Of a stretch of DNA of 64,000 nt, positions 1 to 13,023 are shown piece by piece. The first letter of the stretch is position 1. Every line of letters starts with the position of its first letter. The notes under the pieces were generated by a model, which worked only from the letters and a program-made list of their open reading frames with translations, was not told where the DNA came from and ran no database searches. The DNA is taken from the NCBI GenBank assembly GCA_016987375.1, contig PJRA01000077.1, positions 753,744 through 817,743 on the forward strand, in the 5' to 3' direction. A program made the position numbers and the translations under genes. Origin of the DNA: Brachionus koreanus. Lineage: Eukaryota > Rotifera > Eurotatoria > Ploima > Brachionidae.

Positions 1-19
1 AATTTTATGGAAATGTTTT

Positions 20-1655
20 TTATCTTGATCGTGATCTCGAAAAAGAACTAGACGACGAGCTAGAATCGCTTCTGCGCGACCTACCCGAAGATTTTTTTCT
101 GCTAGAGCTTCTTTCACGTCTTGAGCTCGACTTTTTGTAGCGATCACGCGAACTAGACCTGGAATAAGATCTTTTCCTATTCCTAGTCTTCTTATGTCTT
201 GAATCCGAACGACTTCTGTGTCGTCTACTTTTATGTCTTCTATCTTCTTCATCACTGTCATCGCTGTACCTTTTCCGTCTTTCTTTCCTGGGCGATTTAG
301 ATCTGCGGCTGCGTCGCCTCGAACGCGATCTACTCCTCGATCGTCTTGATTTCTTTTTCTCCTCATTAAAACTATCAGCCATTTTTTTTTCAAATTCTTT
401 CAATTTTCTCTCGGCTCTTTCCCTCAAGAAGTCAACATCCTCTTCTAAATCCATCTTTTCGTCCTCATTATCAGCCTCTTCTTCATCATCAGCATAAGCC
501 AAATTCAATGATTTACTTGAATTTTTTAATTGCTGACGTATCTTCAATTCTTTTTCATAATTAACAACATGCTTGGCAATCGAGTTCAATTCGGAATTAG
601 TCACTTCCAAAAGTATTTCCGTCATCCATGACTTCAACAAACCCATCTATAAAATAAATTAGTTAAGCGAAAATTAAAATAAGACAAATCAATTTTACGA
701 TTATTTCTTGTTTTTCTTCTTCGTTCAATTCGGCTAGTTTTTTTTGTCTTTCTTTTTCGCGTTCACGTTCACGTTCTCTCTCTCTTTCTCTTCTCTCTCG
801 CTCACGGTCACTTTCGATTCGTAGCTTCGGCAAGTTCAAACTTCTCTCTTCAGGCACTTGCACTTCCTCCTCGTCCTCATTCGAAAAAACTACTTTTGGC
901 TTAATAAAAAAAAAAAAAATTTAATTATTTACACAACAAAAATCAAAATCTCACATTTAATTTAGGCTGTGATTTGGCACATTCTTGCTTTTTCTTGTTC
1001 ATTTTTTCAAGCTCGTCTCTAAGCCACGAAGGCAGTTGTTTTTGAGTTTTTTCAGTCAGAACTGGATCAGATCCAGATGATGACAACGTGTTAGGACTTT
1101 CTCCACTAGGTTCATTCAACTTTATAATCGTTAAAAAATATAGAATAAATTAGTATCTGTAAAAAAGAAGATTTTATGTGATGCTTATTCATACCGTTAG
1201 GAGAAAATATAGAACACAAAAATTTAAATTTTTTTTACTGTTTTATAATACTAAACAAAAAAATATGTGTTTACTTTGGATTGATCGTATGCGGCAAATA
1301 AAGGTTTAGGTTTACTAGAAATTGTGGAATCAGTATTTTGAGAATGATCACCACCATTGACAACTGCGACTGCGGCAGCTTTAAGCAAAGCGCTGTTGGA
1401 GTAACGGGTTTTAAGAATTGATTTTTTTTGACTAAAACCATCAGCATTTTTGTCAGGAGGAGGAGGTGGTGGATTGCTAATTACATCTGGATCAATACTA
1501 GAAACAGCTGCAGCATGTGCAGTTGCAACCATTTGCATATGTTGTTGATATTGAGTTTGTAACCATTGCTCATAAGTTTCTTTATATTGAAGCCATTGTT
1601 GAGCTGCTAAGCCCCAATCAACTGAATTCGTATCATTAGTTCCTGATTGCCACAT
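20..1655 (-). CDS. PNISR: PNISR-like serine/arginine-rich splicing-associated protein, four exons
   Basis: I join exons 1655-1275, 1119-955, 899-699 and 646-20; every junction has GT/AG and is phase 0, giving about 457 residues. The start is the ATG at 1655, opening MWQSG and then a W/Q-rich segment with VDWGLAAQQWLQ, which resembles the N-terminus of vertebrate PNISR. A six-proline run follows near residue 80. Exon 2 carries LPSWLRDELEKMNKKKQ, the most diagnostic PNISR-like motif. Exon 3 has an acidic stretch, VPEERSLNLPKL and an R/E repeat. Exon 4 has MTEILLEVTNSEL, an acidic coiled segment and a long RS/SR-rich tail. PNISR is a nuclear speckle protein that binds pinin, so a role in pre-mRNA splicing is inferred. 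The protein is shorter than the human one (about 800 residues). Introns are 52, 55 and 155 nt. Confidence 0.82.
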
Positions 1656-2770
1656 TTGAATGCCAAAATTAAAGCAAAAATCTAAAAAAAAAATGTATTT
1701 TTTCTGGCAGAAAAATAAATTACTAATATAATTAGAAAAAATTCGGCGAAAAAAAATGTATAAGATAAAAATTTAAAAAAAAAAATAAATTATTAAAAAG
1801 CAGATAAATTAAGAAATAAATAGATTCATAATACAATGTCAAAAATTAAGTCTCATTTAAGAAAAAAATTAGAATAGTCTAAACTAATGAAGAGANNNNN
1901 NNNNNNNNNNNNNNNNNNNNNNNNNNNNNNNNNNNNNNNNNNNNNAACCGCATTAAATTAAAGTTGAAGGAATTTGACTTAAATTTTGTGAAATCCCTTA
2001 TGGCGGGGGTCAAAGCAAAGCTCAGAAAAATCGGTCACCCGTTATAGATATAGTTATAGTTATGCATCACCCGTTATAGAGAAAGAGTTATTAAAAAGAT
2101 ATTTTAAAGTAATACACAATAAATAATAATAAAAATTAAAGTAGGCTAAGCTTAATACTATAGTTAATTTCATAAACTTAATTGAATCAACTAGACCACG
2201 ATTTTCCTCGATAAATAAATGAGCGATAATTGCTAGAGAAGTCATTAAACTAAATCCATAACATCAATATGAGTTTTTTTCTCTACATTATTTATAATTC
2301 TTTTTATAAAACTTTCTTGATAAAACTTTTTATAATTCCCGCGAAATAAAAGTCAAGATATTCCACTATACTGAGCTATTGGAAAAAGAATATCTTGTGT
2401 TTTGTGTTTAGTTGTTCAATCATCTCTAAATTTTAATAAGAAATCTAATTAAAATTTCTTGGTTCTTAGTGCTCTTTTAATTAATAAATTTGTCTTAATA
2501 CTAGAAGCACAAAACGAGTCAAAATGACTCGTTTGAAAATTTTTTGAAAAAATTTTTCAAATGAATCAAGTCAAGTCAAGCTCTTGATTTGAAATGACTT
2601 GGACTCTTATGCAAGTTATATACAAAAAAAATGTGTTTTAAAAAACTTGTTTATTTGGTTTGAATTATCGAATCATTCATTACAAGAAAAAAAAAGAAAA
2701 ACTATTATTAAAATGCCATCAAAACTGGATTCTAAATTTCATACAAATATCTAAAAAAATTTTTACAAAA
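1656..2770. other. spacer between PNISR-like and Nipped-B genes, with assembly gap
   Basis: No gene seen. It contains a 50-base run of N (1896-1945), a 16-base word (2061-2076) that recurs at 41679-41694 beside another gap, and a fragment of the TTAA-flanked MITE family near 2493-2572. It should hold the PNISR-like promoter and the 3' end of Nipped-B. Confidence 0.6.
2493..2572. repeat. truncated copy of TTAA-flanked MITE family A
   Basis: The stretch reads TTAATACTAGAAGCAC and then an inner palindrome around GAGTCAAAATGACTC, matching the terminal part of the two full 222-bp copies at 39874-40095 and 50184-50405. Only one end is present. Confidence 0.5.
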
Positions 2771-5700
2771 TTATAATTCATCATCTAGATCACTATTAGC
2801 TATAAAATCATCAGAACTATCATCTGAATCTCTCTTCTTTTTTCTTTTTTTATTCGAAAGTTTTTTGGTTGAGCTTGAAAGTCCACGTTTATGCTTAGAC
2901 TTACGTGGTGTAGCGCTCACCGAATCCTGTCCACTTCCATTTCCACCTGGGGTACTTGTTACTGATCGTGTCTTCTCAATGCCTTCGTATAATTTCTGCT
3001 GCAATATGCTCAATTTTGGTTCGATTCCAGGCTTTATAACTTTACTCTCATCTGATTTAGACGATTCATCTTGATCAATAGTCAATATCAATTCCTTAAA
3101 CTAAATTAATTTTTATTAATAATTTTTAGAAGACATTGAAATTCATCTATAAACTTATTGTATCAAAAAAAAAATTAGTTTTGTTACACTTTTAAGATTT
3201 TAAAAAATGAAAAGCTTCAGATTTAGAAATTTTTTTAATTATTTTATTTACAGAAAGTCTGAAGAAATCTCTTGAAATTTTATTGAAAGTCTTCAAATTT
3301 CAATTAATCTTTGTCTTACAGGTTGCACTGAAAATTTTTTTTAATCTTTTGGTATAAAAAAATATTTCAATTTGTCTAGTTAACTTTTTTTTTAAATTTC
3401 ATATTGTATAATCGGATTCTCAGATGTCTAATGTTTTTTCTGATTTTCCAATTTTAAGTCGAAATGTCTTTTATTAGTATTTTTTATTAGAAAAAAGAAT
3501 TTTTTTTTCGAATCAGAGGCACTATTTAATCAAAAAGGAAATTTATTGAACCAAGGTTTTATGAATATAGCAAAAAATATGAATAAAAAATATATTTTTT
3601 TAATTTTCCATTACCAAACCGGTAAATTTGCTCTCTGTTTGATATTATTGATTAGTATCTTTATGCTTTTAAAATTTTAAGTCATATTACATGTTAAAAT
3701 AAACATAATTGAATGCTCTACAAAATAAAGTGTCCAACTTTTGTTTATTTAATTTAAAATTTTTGAAATTTTGGTACTGTTTGGCATTATTATTGAAAAA
3801 AAAAGAACTATCAACAACAGCAGTAACTAATGAAATATTTTTGATGGAAGGTGCAAATGTGCTTAAACTAAAAAGGATACCAGATTGGTTCAAAAAATTT
3901 TAAAGTAGTGATACAAGCCTTAGGTGGAAGAAGGTAAAAGAAACATTAGAAAGGTTTTTACGAGTTCTGTAAATACAACATAATGCAACATTCAAAGTTG
4001 TTTTAATATTTGAAGTCTGCTAATGATTTGCAAAATCTCTGCAAATTGCGCTACAGCCAAATTTGTCCAAATGCTAAATTTGCAGAATTTTAACAGAATG
4101 ATTCTGGTAATGCAACTTTGAATGTTGCACCATTTTGAATTAACAGAACTTGCTTTTGATATTTAGAAAAAAAGTTATAAGAATTTTAAAAATTTTGTTC
4201 TATAATAATTTTCCCAAAACTGCAGATTAAAATTTGTAGGAAATTTCTTTAAAAAAACCGCTAGATTAACAGTTTTTCGAACAGATCATACATCAGATAC
4301 TTGTGATGAGAATACGATCTATTTTCAATAATAGTTAGCTTCATCTCAACCAGCTCAGTCAATTGTGAAAAGAGGACGCATTGATAAAAAAGGCCATGTT
4401 GTGTGCTTAGTGCAGGGGCAATACACTCTGAGTTGGTTGAAGAAGGTCTTGCTATAAAAACTTCGCTTCAAGAAAAATATCTTTCTTTGATTAACTGAAA
4501 GCTAGGTTTGTTTCTTTGAGATAACGCTAGATCTCAAACAGCTAGAAGAAAAATAACAAAAATAGAAGAGTTGGAAAAGGGTTATCATTTTCTAAAAGGG
4601 ACAGATTTAAGAAAGATAAATAAATAATTTTTTTAGAAAGGAAAATTGATAACACACCAACATGTTCTTTTTGCTAATAAAAATTATAAATTAAAACAAA
4701 TTTTACCCTAACAAAATTTGTAATTACATACCTATTTTAATTTTTTATTGACTTTTACATAACTAGAATTGGCGTCAATTGAAATTAATTAATGAATAAA
4801 TAAAAAATCATAATGGTTCTTAGATAGACTAATAGACCAAGACAGTTTACAGGTACTTTGTTTAAGGTGTTGTAAAAAAAAACAAAGATTAAAAAAGTGT
4901 TCTAACATAAATTAAATAAATACTTGACATTAGCAAATATTTTTTTGTCTAAAAATTCTAACTGAATTTATTAAAAATACAAATTTTTCACAAAAATTAA
5001 AATTTTTTTAACTTTTATCTTAATTTTTTTTGGTAATAAAAAATAAAGTTTTATAAAAAGCATTTTCTTAATAGTAAAATAATTCTTTGATGAATAATTA
5101 AAAAATGAAAAAAAAGCTACCTCCAAATACTCGTTGACCAAAGACTGCTTCAATTTATCAGTATCAATAGACTCATTTTTGTATCTGTCAATGTAATCAA
5201 TTATTTGTTTTGGATTAAATTTTCGATTATTTTTGCGTGAAGTCAATGGACGGTCATTTACTTTGGCGGTTTCGTTTGGCGAATAGCTTTGAATGCGCGA
5301 ATCGTTAATCGAGTAGACTTCTTTGAGAAACATTTTCAATATCAACAACAAACAACAACCTTGGGCCTTGTACATGCATTCTTTAAGTGCACTCAAGTCA
5401 CCGGGCAAATTCTGATACACACTCTCGTAGGTCTCGTCGTACTCGTCGTCTAATTGTCGAATTTTCGCAGTTCTAACTTCTTCGACCTCTTGTGGACACT
5501 CCAATTGACTTAGCATGACAAAATTGCTCTCCATGCTCGGACAACTCGAGCTCTGATCGACTAAATCATTTTGATTTTGTGCACTCAAATTTTCTTTAAA
5601 AGTCTGCAGCAAATTTATGCCTGTGCAAGAAATAATCAAATCAATTTGATGTATTAGAAACAGTGGCTCGTCCAGAAGCTGATAGGGAAAATAGGCCAAA

Positions 5701-8700
5701 TTATCGGCTATGTACAGCTTGTGTTCCAAAGTCGTGTGATTACTAGTCGACGAATCGTCGAACATTTTCAGCAATTGCTGCACGAATGCTCGACGATATG
5801 AGCGATTCGAGCGTATCAGCGAATACAAGTGATGATTTAGACTTAGCACTTCGTTGTTTTCGCTGAAACCGCGCACAGTCGACTCGGTCTTCAGAGTGCA
5901 CTTGTGCAACATGAACGACACATTTACGCCGGCTATTGACTTGGACTGGACAAAATTAGGATGAGCCTTCTGCAAATTGGTCAAATGGACCAGAGATTTG
6001 GTCTGAATCTTGAGATCAGAGTCGGTTGTCATGGCAACCAAATAGGGAACGCACTCGATCGGATATACCAGGCCTTGATTCAATATCATACTCAAACAAG
6101 TGAACACACTCAGCCGTACTTGCACATTGGCTGTCAAATAGGAGTCAAGAATGGGCCTCAAGTAGCACTGCACTATTGTGGACGCCATGCCCGATTGAAC
6201 ATCGAGCATTTCTTTCAAATCGTCTTTGCAGTGCGTTTTGGCCAGCTGGGCGCTTTTCACCAAATTTCGCTTGTCCTCCTCATTTAAATAGTCCGTCAAA
6301 TTGGTAAACACTTGTGCCTTTAGAGCAAATGGATGCTTGTTCTCCTCGGACTTGATGTATTTTAGATACAAATTTTTAACTTGGTCTTTTATCATGAACT
6401 CGCTGTTTGTTGTCAAAAAAAAGCCCAATCCCTGCAACGATTTCAATTGTACATCTGAATCAAAGTTGAGCAAAAAATGCATGAACAAATCGAACAGGCT
6501 GTTTTTGGAGCAAACGTTGAACTCTTTGAACTGTTCAGAGTCCAAGTCAAAATGCTTTGATAGTAAGCCCAGTGTGTACAATACTCTGTACAGCATAGGC
6601 TTGGCATTGGACTCAATGCGATCAGGCTTAATGCTTTGACGCAAATAGAGAGCGTTTTTGTAAAATTTATTCAAACAATCAGCAGCTAATTTGTAATTGT
6701 GCGTGAGCTTGTTGACTACATTGCCCAAACAACTAATACAGCTGCTGACAATCATCATGCCACTTTGAAATATCAATTTGCATAGACTTTCTTCCAAAGA
6801 TAGAAGAAAACTGTTCGACGGCGACTGCAACAATGGCACTACACATTCGAGAATACGCGCCGCACTATTTATAATCAGCGAATCTGTTGCAGTTGTTGAT
6901 TTTATGTTCAAATAGGGCAGTAGAGTCTCGGCATGTGTTACTAAATAGTCCGGCTTTATTTTGCTCAATAGATACAATGTGGCCAACGAGGAGACTAATT
7001 GTGGCGTGTTCGAATTGGCCTCGGTACTGAGCACATTGTCAATTAGACAATCGACAATTTCTTTGCAAGATTTTTCCACTTCTCTCGAGCGGCTTAGCAA
7101 GAGCTCTTTTTCGCTCGAGTCCTTGTTCTCGTCGTGATGAACCGTTTGAGAGACGATTAGAGCGGCAAAAAGACTCTCGAATATGTCCATGCTGGTCGGA
7201 TTGTTGATCACATTGAATTCGTTGACCACTTCGACCAGATTTTGCACTCTCTCGCTTCGTTGCTCTTTGAGACACGGCGCGAACCAAATCTGATAAAACG
7301 TGTCAATGACCAGCTTTTTTATGTTCTCTTCGTCATTGATGCGTCTCAGTATGCGCACACATATCTCTTTTTTGTGCTCGAAACGCGGCTGATTGAGGCA
7401 AATATCGCGCAGTATTTTGATAACGCGTTTGCGTACACTGACGCCCACGTCCAATATTCTGTCCGATAAAAGCTTATAGTAATGATTGGTCAATTCGGGC
7501 ATTATTGTAATAAATCGTCCGATTAGATCGACGGACGCTTCGCGCACACTTATTGTCTGATGCAGAAAATTAGCCTCTACACACATGTAGACTTTTTGCT
7601 TGAGCAGTATGTGCGGATCGGCTTCGATAACCAACGACAAACACTTGATTGCTTTAGAGCGAACTTGTGTCGGCGTATTGCCATCGCTGCCAGTCAAATT
7701 AACTATATTCAATAGGTAAAAATCAAAATTTTTGTCCAAATTTTTTTTCAGCGATATCAAATATTTGGTCAAAAAAAATGCCTCGCTTGCATCTAAATTG
7801 GTGTTGGTGTTTTTGTTCTCGAACAAAGCGTATATTTTGTGTCTCAACTCGTTTTGTGTGTTTACTGCATCGACTCGTTGTTCGCCATGCTCCATTTCTT
7901 CGCTACCAGCATGCATGTTCACTTCTTTGAGCCATTGGGATATTAGAAAATTTTTCGCATATTTGTGCAATTGATCATTGCCAATCAAACTATTCAAGTA
8001 GGTTATTAAACACGTTTGTAAGACACTAATTGTGTCGGTGTCCGTAATTTGAGACGATGTTTTAATGGACAATTTTTCGAGTATTTTGTGAATGCGATTC
8101 GGGTATTTTTGATACTCGAGCGAGTCCTTTCTCAGCTGAGACACTATGATGCCCAAGTATTCTAGCGAGTTGACCCGACTGGGCACATCGACTTGTTCGT
8201 TCTGAATCTGATTGATCAATATAAGTCCCAGTAGGTTTAGGATTATTTCGGACACGGGCCACTCGGGTTTGTTCGCCGTGACCAGTAGATCCTGAATAAA
8301 ATTTTCGAACAAAGGTCGAAAGTCAAAGTCCGCTTGTTTTACTTTGCATTTCGAGAAAAAATGTGACAAAAATTTCTTGGCTGTTTCGTTGGCTTGTTCG
8401 TAAGTGTTGAGTAGAAACGTTTCTTTTTGTTCGAAAGTGACTTCTGAGTCTTCGGCGCCATTTTCGTCTACGGTGTTCACTTCGGACTGTACTAGCTGAA
8501 GCACCAGGGCGGTAAACATTTGAATCGAGTCGCCACTAAAGCACTTGTATGAGCGACAAGTGCGCTTCGTCTGATGCAGCTTGGCCAACGAGGCCAGAAT
8601 GTCGTCGAGAACAAGCTGACGGTGACGTTCATATCTACTAAATATGTTTGTGAGTATTTTAAGTGTTTCTAGCTGAATATCGTTTATGTTTTCGACAAAA

Positions 8701-11700
8701 AAACACATGACGGACAGAGATGTTAGAGTAATGACTATGGTGTCGGTCAAGTCGACTTGAGTCAGCAGTTGGCTGGTAAAGCCGAGCATTTCGCGCATTC
8801 GATTGTACAAATGGTTTATGTGTTTCGGATTCAAGACTGATTTGTTTGAATTCGGAAGAGATTGAGTGAATAGTTTACGTTTAGACACTGGCTTGGAATC
8901 TGACGACGATTTGTACACAGGATCGTAGTGCGGGAATATTATTTCGTTTAGAATTAGCTTTTGAAATATACCTATTTGTTCGATTAGGTCTTCGATTATT
9001 AGCTCTTTGGATATTTTATCTGATGTCATTATTATCAATGACAATATACAGCAGTCCGAAGCTCGTAGAACTTTATCGATTAGAATGTCTTTTAAAAATT
9101 TTTCTTCATTTGATTCCTTTGGAAAAATATTTTTAAAAATTTCTTTGCTTAAACAATTTTTTTTAATTCCAAAATGCTTGGAGTATAAAATATAAATTTT
9201 GATATTTTTTTTACTGTGATAAATTTTTCAATTTTTGAAGAGAAAATAACAATAATAAGACTTAAAACTGACTTTTTGATTTCTAAACAGAAAGTATAAT
9301 ACTTATTTTACTTTTAAACAAGTATTTAAATAAGAATTTAAGTATATTTATTTTATTCTTATGCTAGTATAAAATATTATTATTATTATTATTATTTTAT
9401 TAGTTTAAAGCCCTATGGGTAAAAATACGAGAAAAATTACATAAAATTAAGTAAAAAAAAATAAAGAATAATTTGTACATTTGTAATATTTACTAAGTAT
9501 AAAAGCCTACTCTTAATAGATCATTCAAAATTTTATAATAGTGAAAGTATTCTAAATTTAACTTCATATTAATTTTTATTTGCGAACATAAAAACTTGAC
9601 CGAGTCAACCAAGCAACGGTTTTTGTCTTAGGATACATGGTCAATTATGGCGATTGAGGTCTTTGGACTGAAACTCATTACATCCATATGTATTTTCTTC
9701 TCTAGATACTTGAGCTGCTTGCAGTAAGATGTATTTTTCTGTTCAAAGAGTGAATAATCCGAATGCAAAAACGTCAACAATTCCCAGAACATTTTACTAT
9801 TCCTTAATTGCTTCATAAAAATATTTTATGTTTCATATATAATTGTTCTACCGATTCAAGGCGTAGAGCCTCTAACATCGGTCTGAATCTGGTAAAATAT
9901 ATTCCCATATACATTTATACTTTCCTCAAAAGTCTTTATTACAAAAAAAAAACAAAACTTTTTTTTCGTAATATAAATATGTATTACAGAAAAGAAGAAT
10001 TAAAAAAGTTAGTTTTAAGTCTTATTTTTAATATTTTCTTTTCAAAAATTGAAAAATTTATTAAAGAAAAAAAATATTAAAATGTCTCACTACTCATTTG
10101 CATAAAAGTATTTTTATTAGCCATCCTTAATAGTAAAATTTCCTACTAAAACACTGACACTTTTTTTTGTTGAAAATTTACTGATCCCCATTTATTTTTC
10201 AAAACAAATTTGGCATACATAATATTTTGGCATACATTTAAGTTTGAAACTTTCTGAGCTTCCTAAAAAATTTAAAAAAATTTCTTAGATTTTTATAGGG
10301 TCATGTTTTTCTTCTATAAATGTTTTTAAAAAACATAAAACTTATGAGACAAAAATCAAGCATTATTTTAGAAAATCTCTTTTTAGATTTGACTAGTTAG
10401 GTATCAGTAATCGATAAGATTTTTTAAATAAATTTAGTTGTTTATTGAATTGATATAAAATGGCACAATTGATGACATGCAGAATGGTTTAAAGTACTTT
10501 GTCTGTGAATTTTTTTAAATTGAATTAAATGAATAAAAAAAAATAAATTTAATTTAAAAAAGGCGTTTCTATGTTACAAGAATAAAAAACCGTCAGAAAA
10601 TTAACTTGAGGTATTTTCTAATTGATTGACTTCAAGAAAGCCTTTGATAGCATACACAGGGAAGCCCTGTGGGCAATATTAAGATCATATGGCATAGCAC
10701 AGAAAATAGTACGACACTTTTCCTAATACTTTTTGATTATGTTATGAAGAAAACTAATGTCAGTGCGAGGGGTAAGACTTAGACTTTGCGGATGATCTGG
10801 TGTTAATATCTAATACAGAAAAACAAATGCATATGAAGACACAATATTTTGCGAAAAATGTTAACCCAACTGGACTCGAAATAAATGTGGCCAAAACGAA
10901 AGTTATGTGCTTAAACACCAAATTGGATACCCCAATTACCATCGATGATTCACGAGTCGATTGTGTAAACGAATTTACACACTTAGGAAGCACCATCAGT
11001 ACAGCATTGGGAGCACAAAGAGACATTAAGAAAAGACTTGCTAAAATCCGACCAGCATGGAAATCAATCAGCTATAGTTAAGAAAAAAACTCAAACTATA
11101 GAAATATTTTGTAAGCTGTGAAGGAAGTGAAGGTTGAGGAATGTGTAAATCTGACAAAAGAATTCTAAATACCTTCCATTCTTTGACCATTGTGAGTTTG
11201 GAACAAATAATAATAATGTAATATTCAGTGTCAGTGTCTAAAAATCGCTATGCAAAATTTTCACCCAAATTTATTGTGTGCAAGAACTAAAATTAAATTT
11301 AAAAATTTTTCTAATGCATATACTGTTTTGCACAATTGCAGAGCTTTTACAGACACTAAGTTTAAGTGAATTAATCTTTATATGAGCTAATAAATTTTGC
11401 AGAACGACTTTAAGAAACTTAGAAAAAAAGCAGTTTTAAATTTTTTCGTTTTTGTTTTTATTTTATTTTTGAAAAATGAAAAATTTTTTGAATTTAAAAC
11501 TGTGAATTAATCTTTTAAAAATAAAGTAGGACTTTTGAAAATTTGATTAACGGTACTGAAAATAAAGTGAGCGTTTAAAAACGAACAATTACGCTTATTA
11601 TCAGAAAGCACAGAAAATTTTTTTTTAAAATAAATCTGAGTAAATAACTTTTCAAAAAAAAAGAAATTGTGAATTTTGAAGCAGATAATTTAAAAATAAT

Positions 11701-13023
11701 ATCTTTTTATTCTATAAGTTAATTATCTAAGCAAAAATAATCGCTTCGGTTTTAAAAATTTTTCCTTGTTTTTCAATTCTAAAATTCACAATGTCTAGTA
11801 AAAAATGAGTGTTGACCACTTTGATGACAGTGATGTTAATCAAAATCATACTAATCAATAATTTTTTTTTTAAGTTAAATTACCTCGTTCATTATATGAA
11901 GCGAACGTATTCCATCTTTTATATTGTAAAAAATTAAATTTTGCAATTTAAGTAGATTTTCTTTTTTTAAAAAATTAATTGACGAGTATGTGTAAACTTT
12001 GAATGCTTCTTGGGCCATATCAGCACATAATTGACGACTTATTAAATATTCACTGGGTATATCCTGTTCCAAGTCTTTATTGCTATTCATTTGCTGCAAT
12101 TCATTCTCAAAAGAATCCAGTAAGTCTTCTAACAACTGGCTCAATCGTTTCAACGAGTGATGCTCATTGGATTGGTCAGATTCTATCTTTTGATTTACTG
12201 GTAATATTTTCTTAGGCATTGTTTTGTCAACAATCTTTTTTTTTAATTTGATTTCGTCCTCACTGTCACTCGATTCCTCTTTTACTTTCGTTTTTGGTAC
12301 GCGTGTTCTTCTAGAGCCCATTATGTCATAGCCCTCGGCTGCCAACTGCTGTATTAGCTCGGGAGTGAAATCATCTGGCAAATCTTTGTTGACTTTGTTA
12401 TAAAAGCTAGTCGGATTTATTGTTTCTTTTTCAACTTTAGGTGGCTTTGAATCTATTTTATTAACTTTTGGTAGTTTAGGCTCAATTTGTGTTAGTTTTT
12501 TCTCAACTGTTTCATTTTTAGGTAATTTAGGTTCTATTTTGTCGGTTTTTGGAAGTTTATTCTCTGTCGCTTCAGTTTTTGGTGATTGCTTGCTACTAAC
12601 ATTTATTTGGCTCTGTTGGGTAAATTGAATATTACCAAGTTTGCTATTAAATATATTGTCATCATAGGCCAGAAGAGATTTTAATATTGGTGGGTAAGGA
12701 ACATTTTTTATCTGATCTTTTTGGATCAGTTCAATTTTGGATGAATCGACTTGCTTCAGCAGAGAGCATATTGATTGTACTAGTAAATTATCGGCACTGT
12801 TTATTAATTTGGCTGAATGCTCATAATAGCAGTCATCAATTAGAGAAAGTGAACCAAAGTCTGTGTCTAAGTCAAGAAGTCGTTTATCAATTGGCCGTAC
12901 TAACGGAATTTCTCTCAAAGTGTCGCTTAGATTTGATATAGAGCTAAAACTTAATATGGGAACGGATGAAATTCCATTGCTAGTTGAGCCAATTTCACAT
13001 GGCGATGCTGACGAAATTGACAT
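2771..13023 (-). CDS. Nipped-B: Nipped-B / NIPBL (Scc2) cohesin loader, three exons
   Basis: Exons 13023-11884 (380 codons), 9116-5121 (1332 codons) and 3100-2771 (109 codons plus stop) join in phase 0, giving 1821 residues. The protein loads cohesin on chromatin as partner of MAU2 and controls sister-chromatid cohesion and loop extrusion. Exon 1 has the N-terminal region that in NIPBL binds MAU2 (about residues 35-130), a K/P-rich linker with repeated KLPK motifs, then LPDDFTPEL and LKRLSQLLEDLLDSFE, which match the conserved segment before the HEAT repeats. Exon 2 is the HEAT-repeat body, with SRYERHRQLVLDDI (about residue 540), FENFIQDLL and NKPEWP. It ends at VNEYLE, and exon 3 resumes FKELILTIDQDE, matching vertebrate QYLDFKLLMEHLDPDE. 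The tail is basic then acidic, ending DDEL. It is shorter than human NIPBL (about 2800), mainly through a shorter disordered N-terminal half. Confidence 0.92.
3984..4129. repeat. short inverted-repeat element (MITE-like)
   Basis: TGCAACATTCAAAGTTG at 3984-4000 is the exact reverse complement of 4113-4129. The 112 bases between show no coding pattern. No flanking duplication was identified. Confidence 0.5.
4320..4640 (+). mobile_element. mariner-like transposase relic, copy 1
   Basis: Read across frameshifts and stops, the + strand gives KKAMLCA near 4389, then LQEKY, LINRK and a degraded catalytic DN region followed by a threonine/arginine stretch. This is the order found in mariner transposases (KK.MLC.WW ... 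LNRK ... HDNARPH). A second copy at about 57250-57480 shares the words SLQEKY and NRKLG. The copy is non-functional. It sits in the last intron of Nipped-B in antisense orientation. Confidence 0.6.
9985..10125 (+). repeat. 3' tail of a pogo/Tigger-like element (copy without coding part)
   Basis: The sequence from the TTTTAAGTCTTATTTTTAAT region to the AGTATTTTTATT...GCCATCC end closely parallels 20105-20245, where the same tail follows a transposase C-terminus relic. It is therefore a second, 5'-truncated or eroded copy. Confidence 0.45.
10618..11090 (+). mobile_element. non-LTR retrotransposon reverse-transcriptase fragment (RTE/BovB-like), decayed
   Basis: At 10625 the + strand encodes IDFKKAFDSIHREALW, reverse-transcriptase motif 4. 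After a frame change the catalytic FADDL occurs at 10785-10799, then GLEINVAKTKVMCLNT, FTHLGSTIS and DIKKRLAKIRPAW, the usual thumb-side order for RTE-type and related LINEs. The segment between these motifs is deleted and frame-shifted, so the copy is dead. It lies antisense to Nipped-B inside its first intron. Clade assignment is from pattern memory only. Confidence 0.75.

Larger units (their letters stand above)
3101..5120 (-). other. last intron of Nipped-B (2020 nt)
   Basis: Donor GTAGCT at 5120 and acceptor TTTAG ending at 3101. The intron holds a 146-bp inverted-repeat element (3984-4129) and a decayed mariner transposase on the opposite strand (about 4320-4640). Nothing else recognisable was seen. 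Confidence 0.8.
9117..11883 (-). other. first intron of Nipped-B (2767 nt)
   Basis: Donor GTAATT at 11883 and acceptor CCAAAG ending at 9117. The chosen acceptor makes the joined protein collinear, residue for residue, with the vertebrate segment preceding the HEAT domain. The intron holds a TTA microsatellite near 9378-9398, a pogo-type element tail (9985-10125) and a LINE fragment (10618-11090). The minus-strand ORF at 9628-9816 has no recognisable content. Confidence 0.75.

Noticed and set aside
3709..3903. 64-codon plus-strand open frame in the last Nipped-B intron
   Set aside because: Low-complexity, with no family pattern; it overlaps an equally unsupported minus-strand frame.
5961..8262. 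Several plus- and minus-strand open frames of 66-112 codons inside the Nipped-B HEAT exon
   Set aside because: They are shadows of the well-supported 1332-codon reading frame in an exon with higher GC content.
9628..9816. Minus-strand 62-codon open frame in the first Nipped-B intron
   Set aside because: Considered as an extra Nipped-B exon, but joining 11884 directly to 9116 gives residue-for-residue collinearity with NIPBL and leaves no missing segment.
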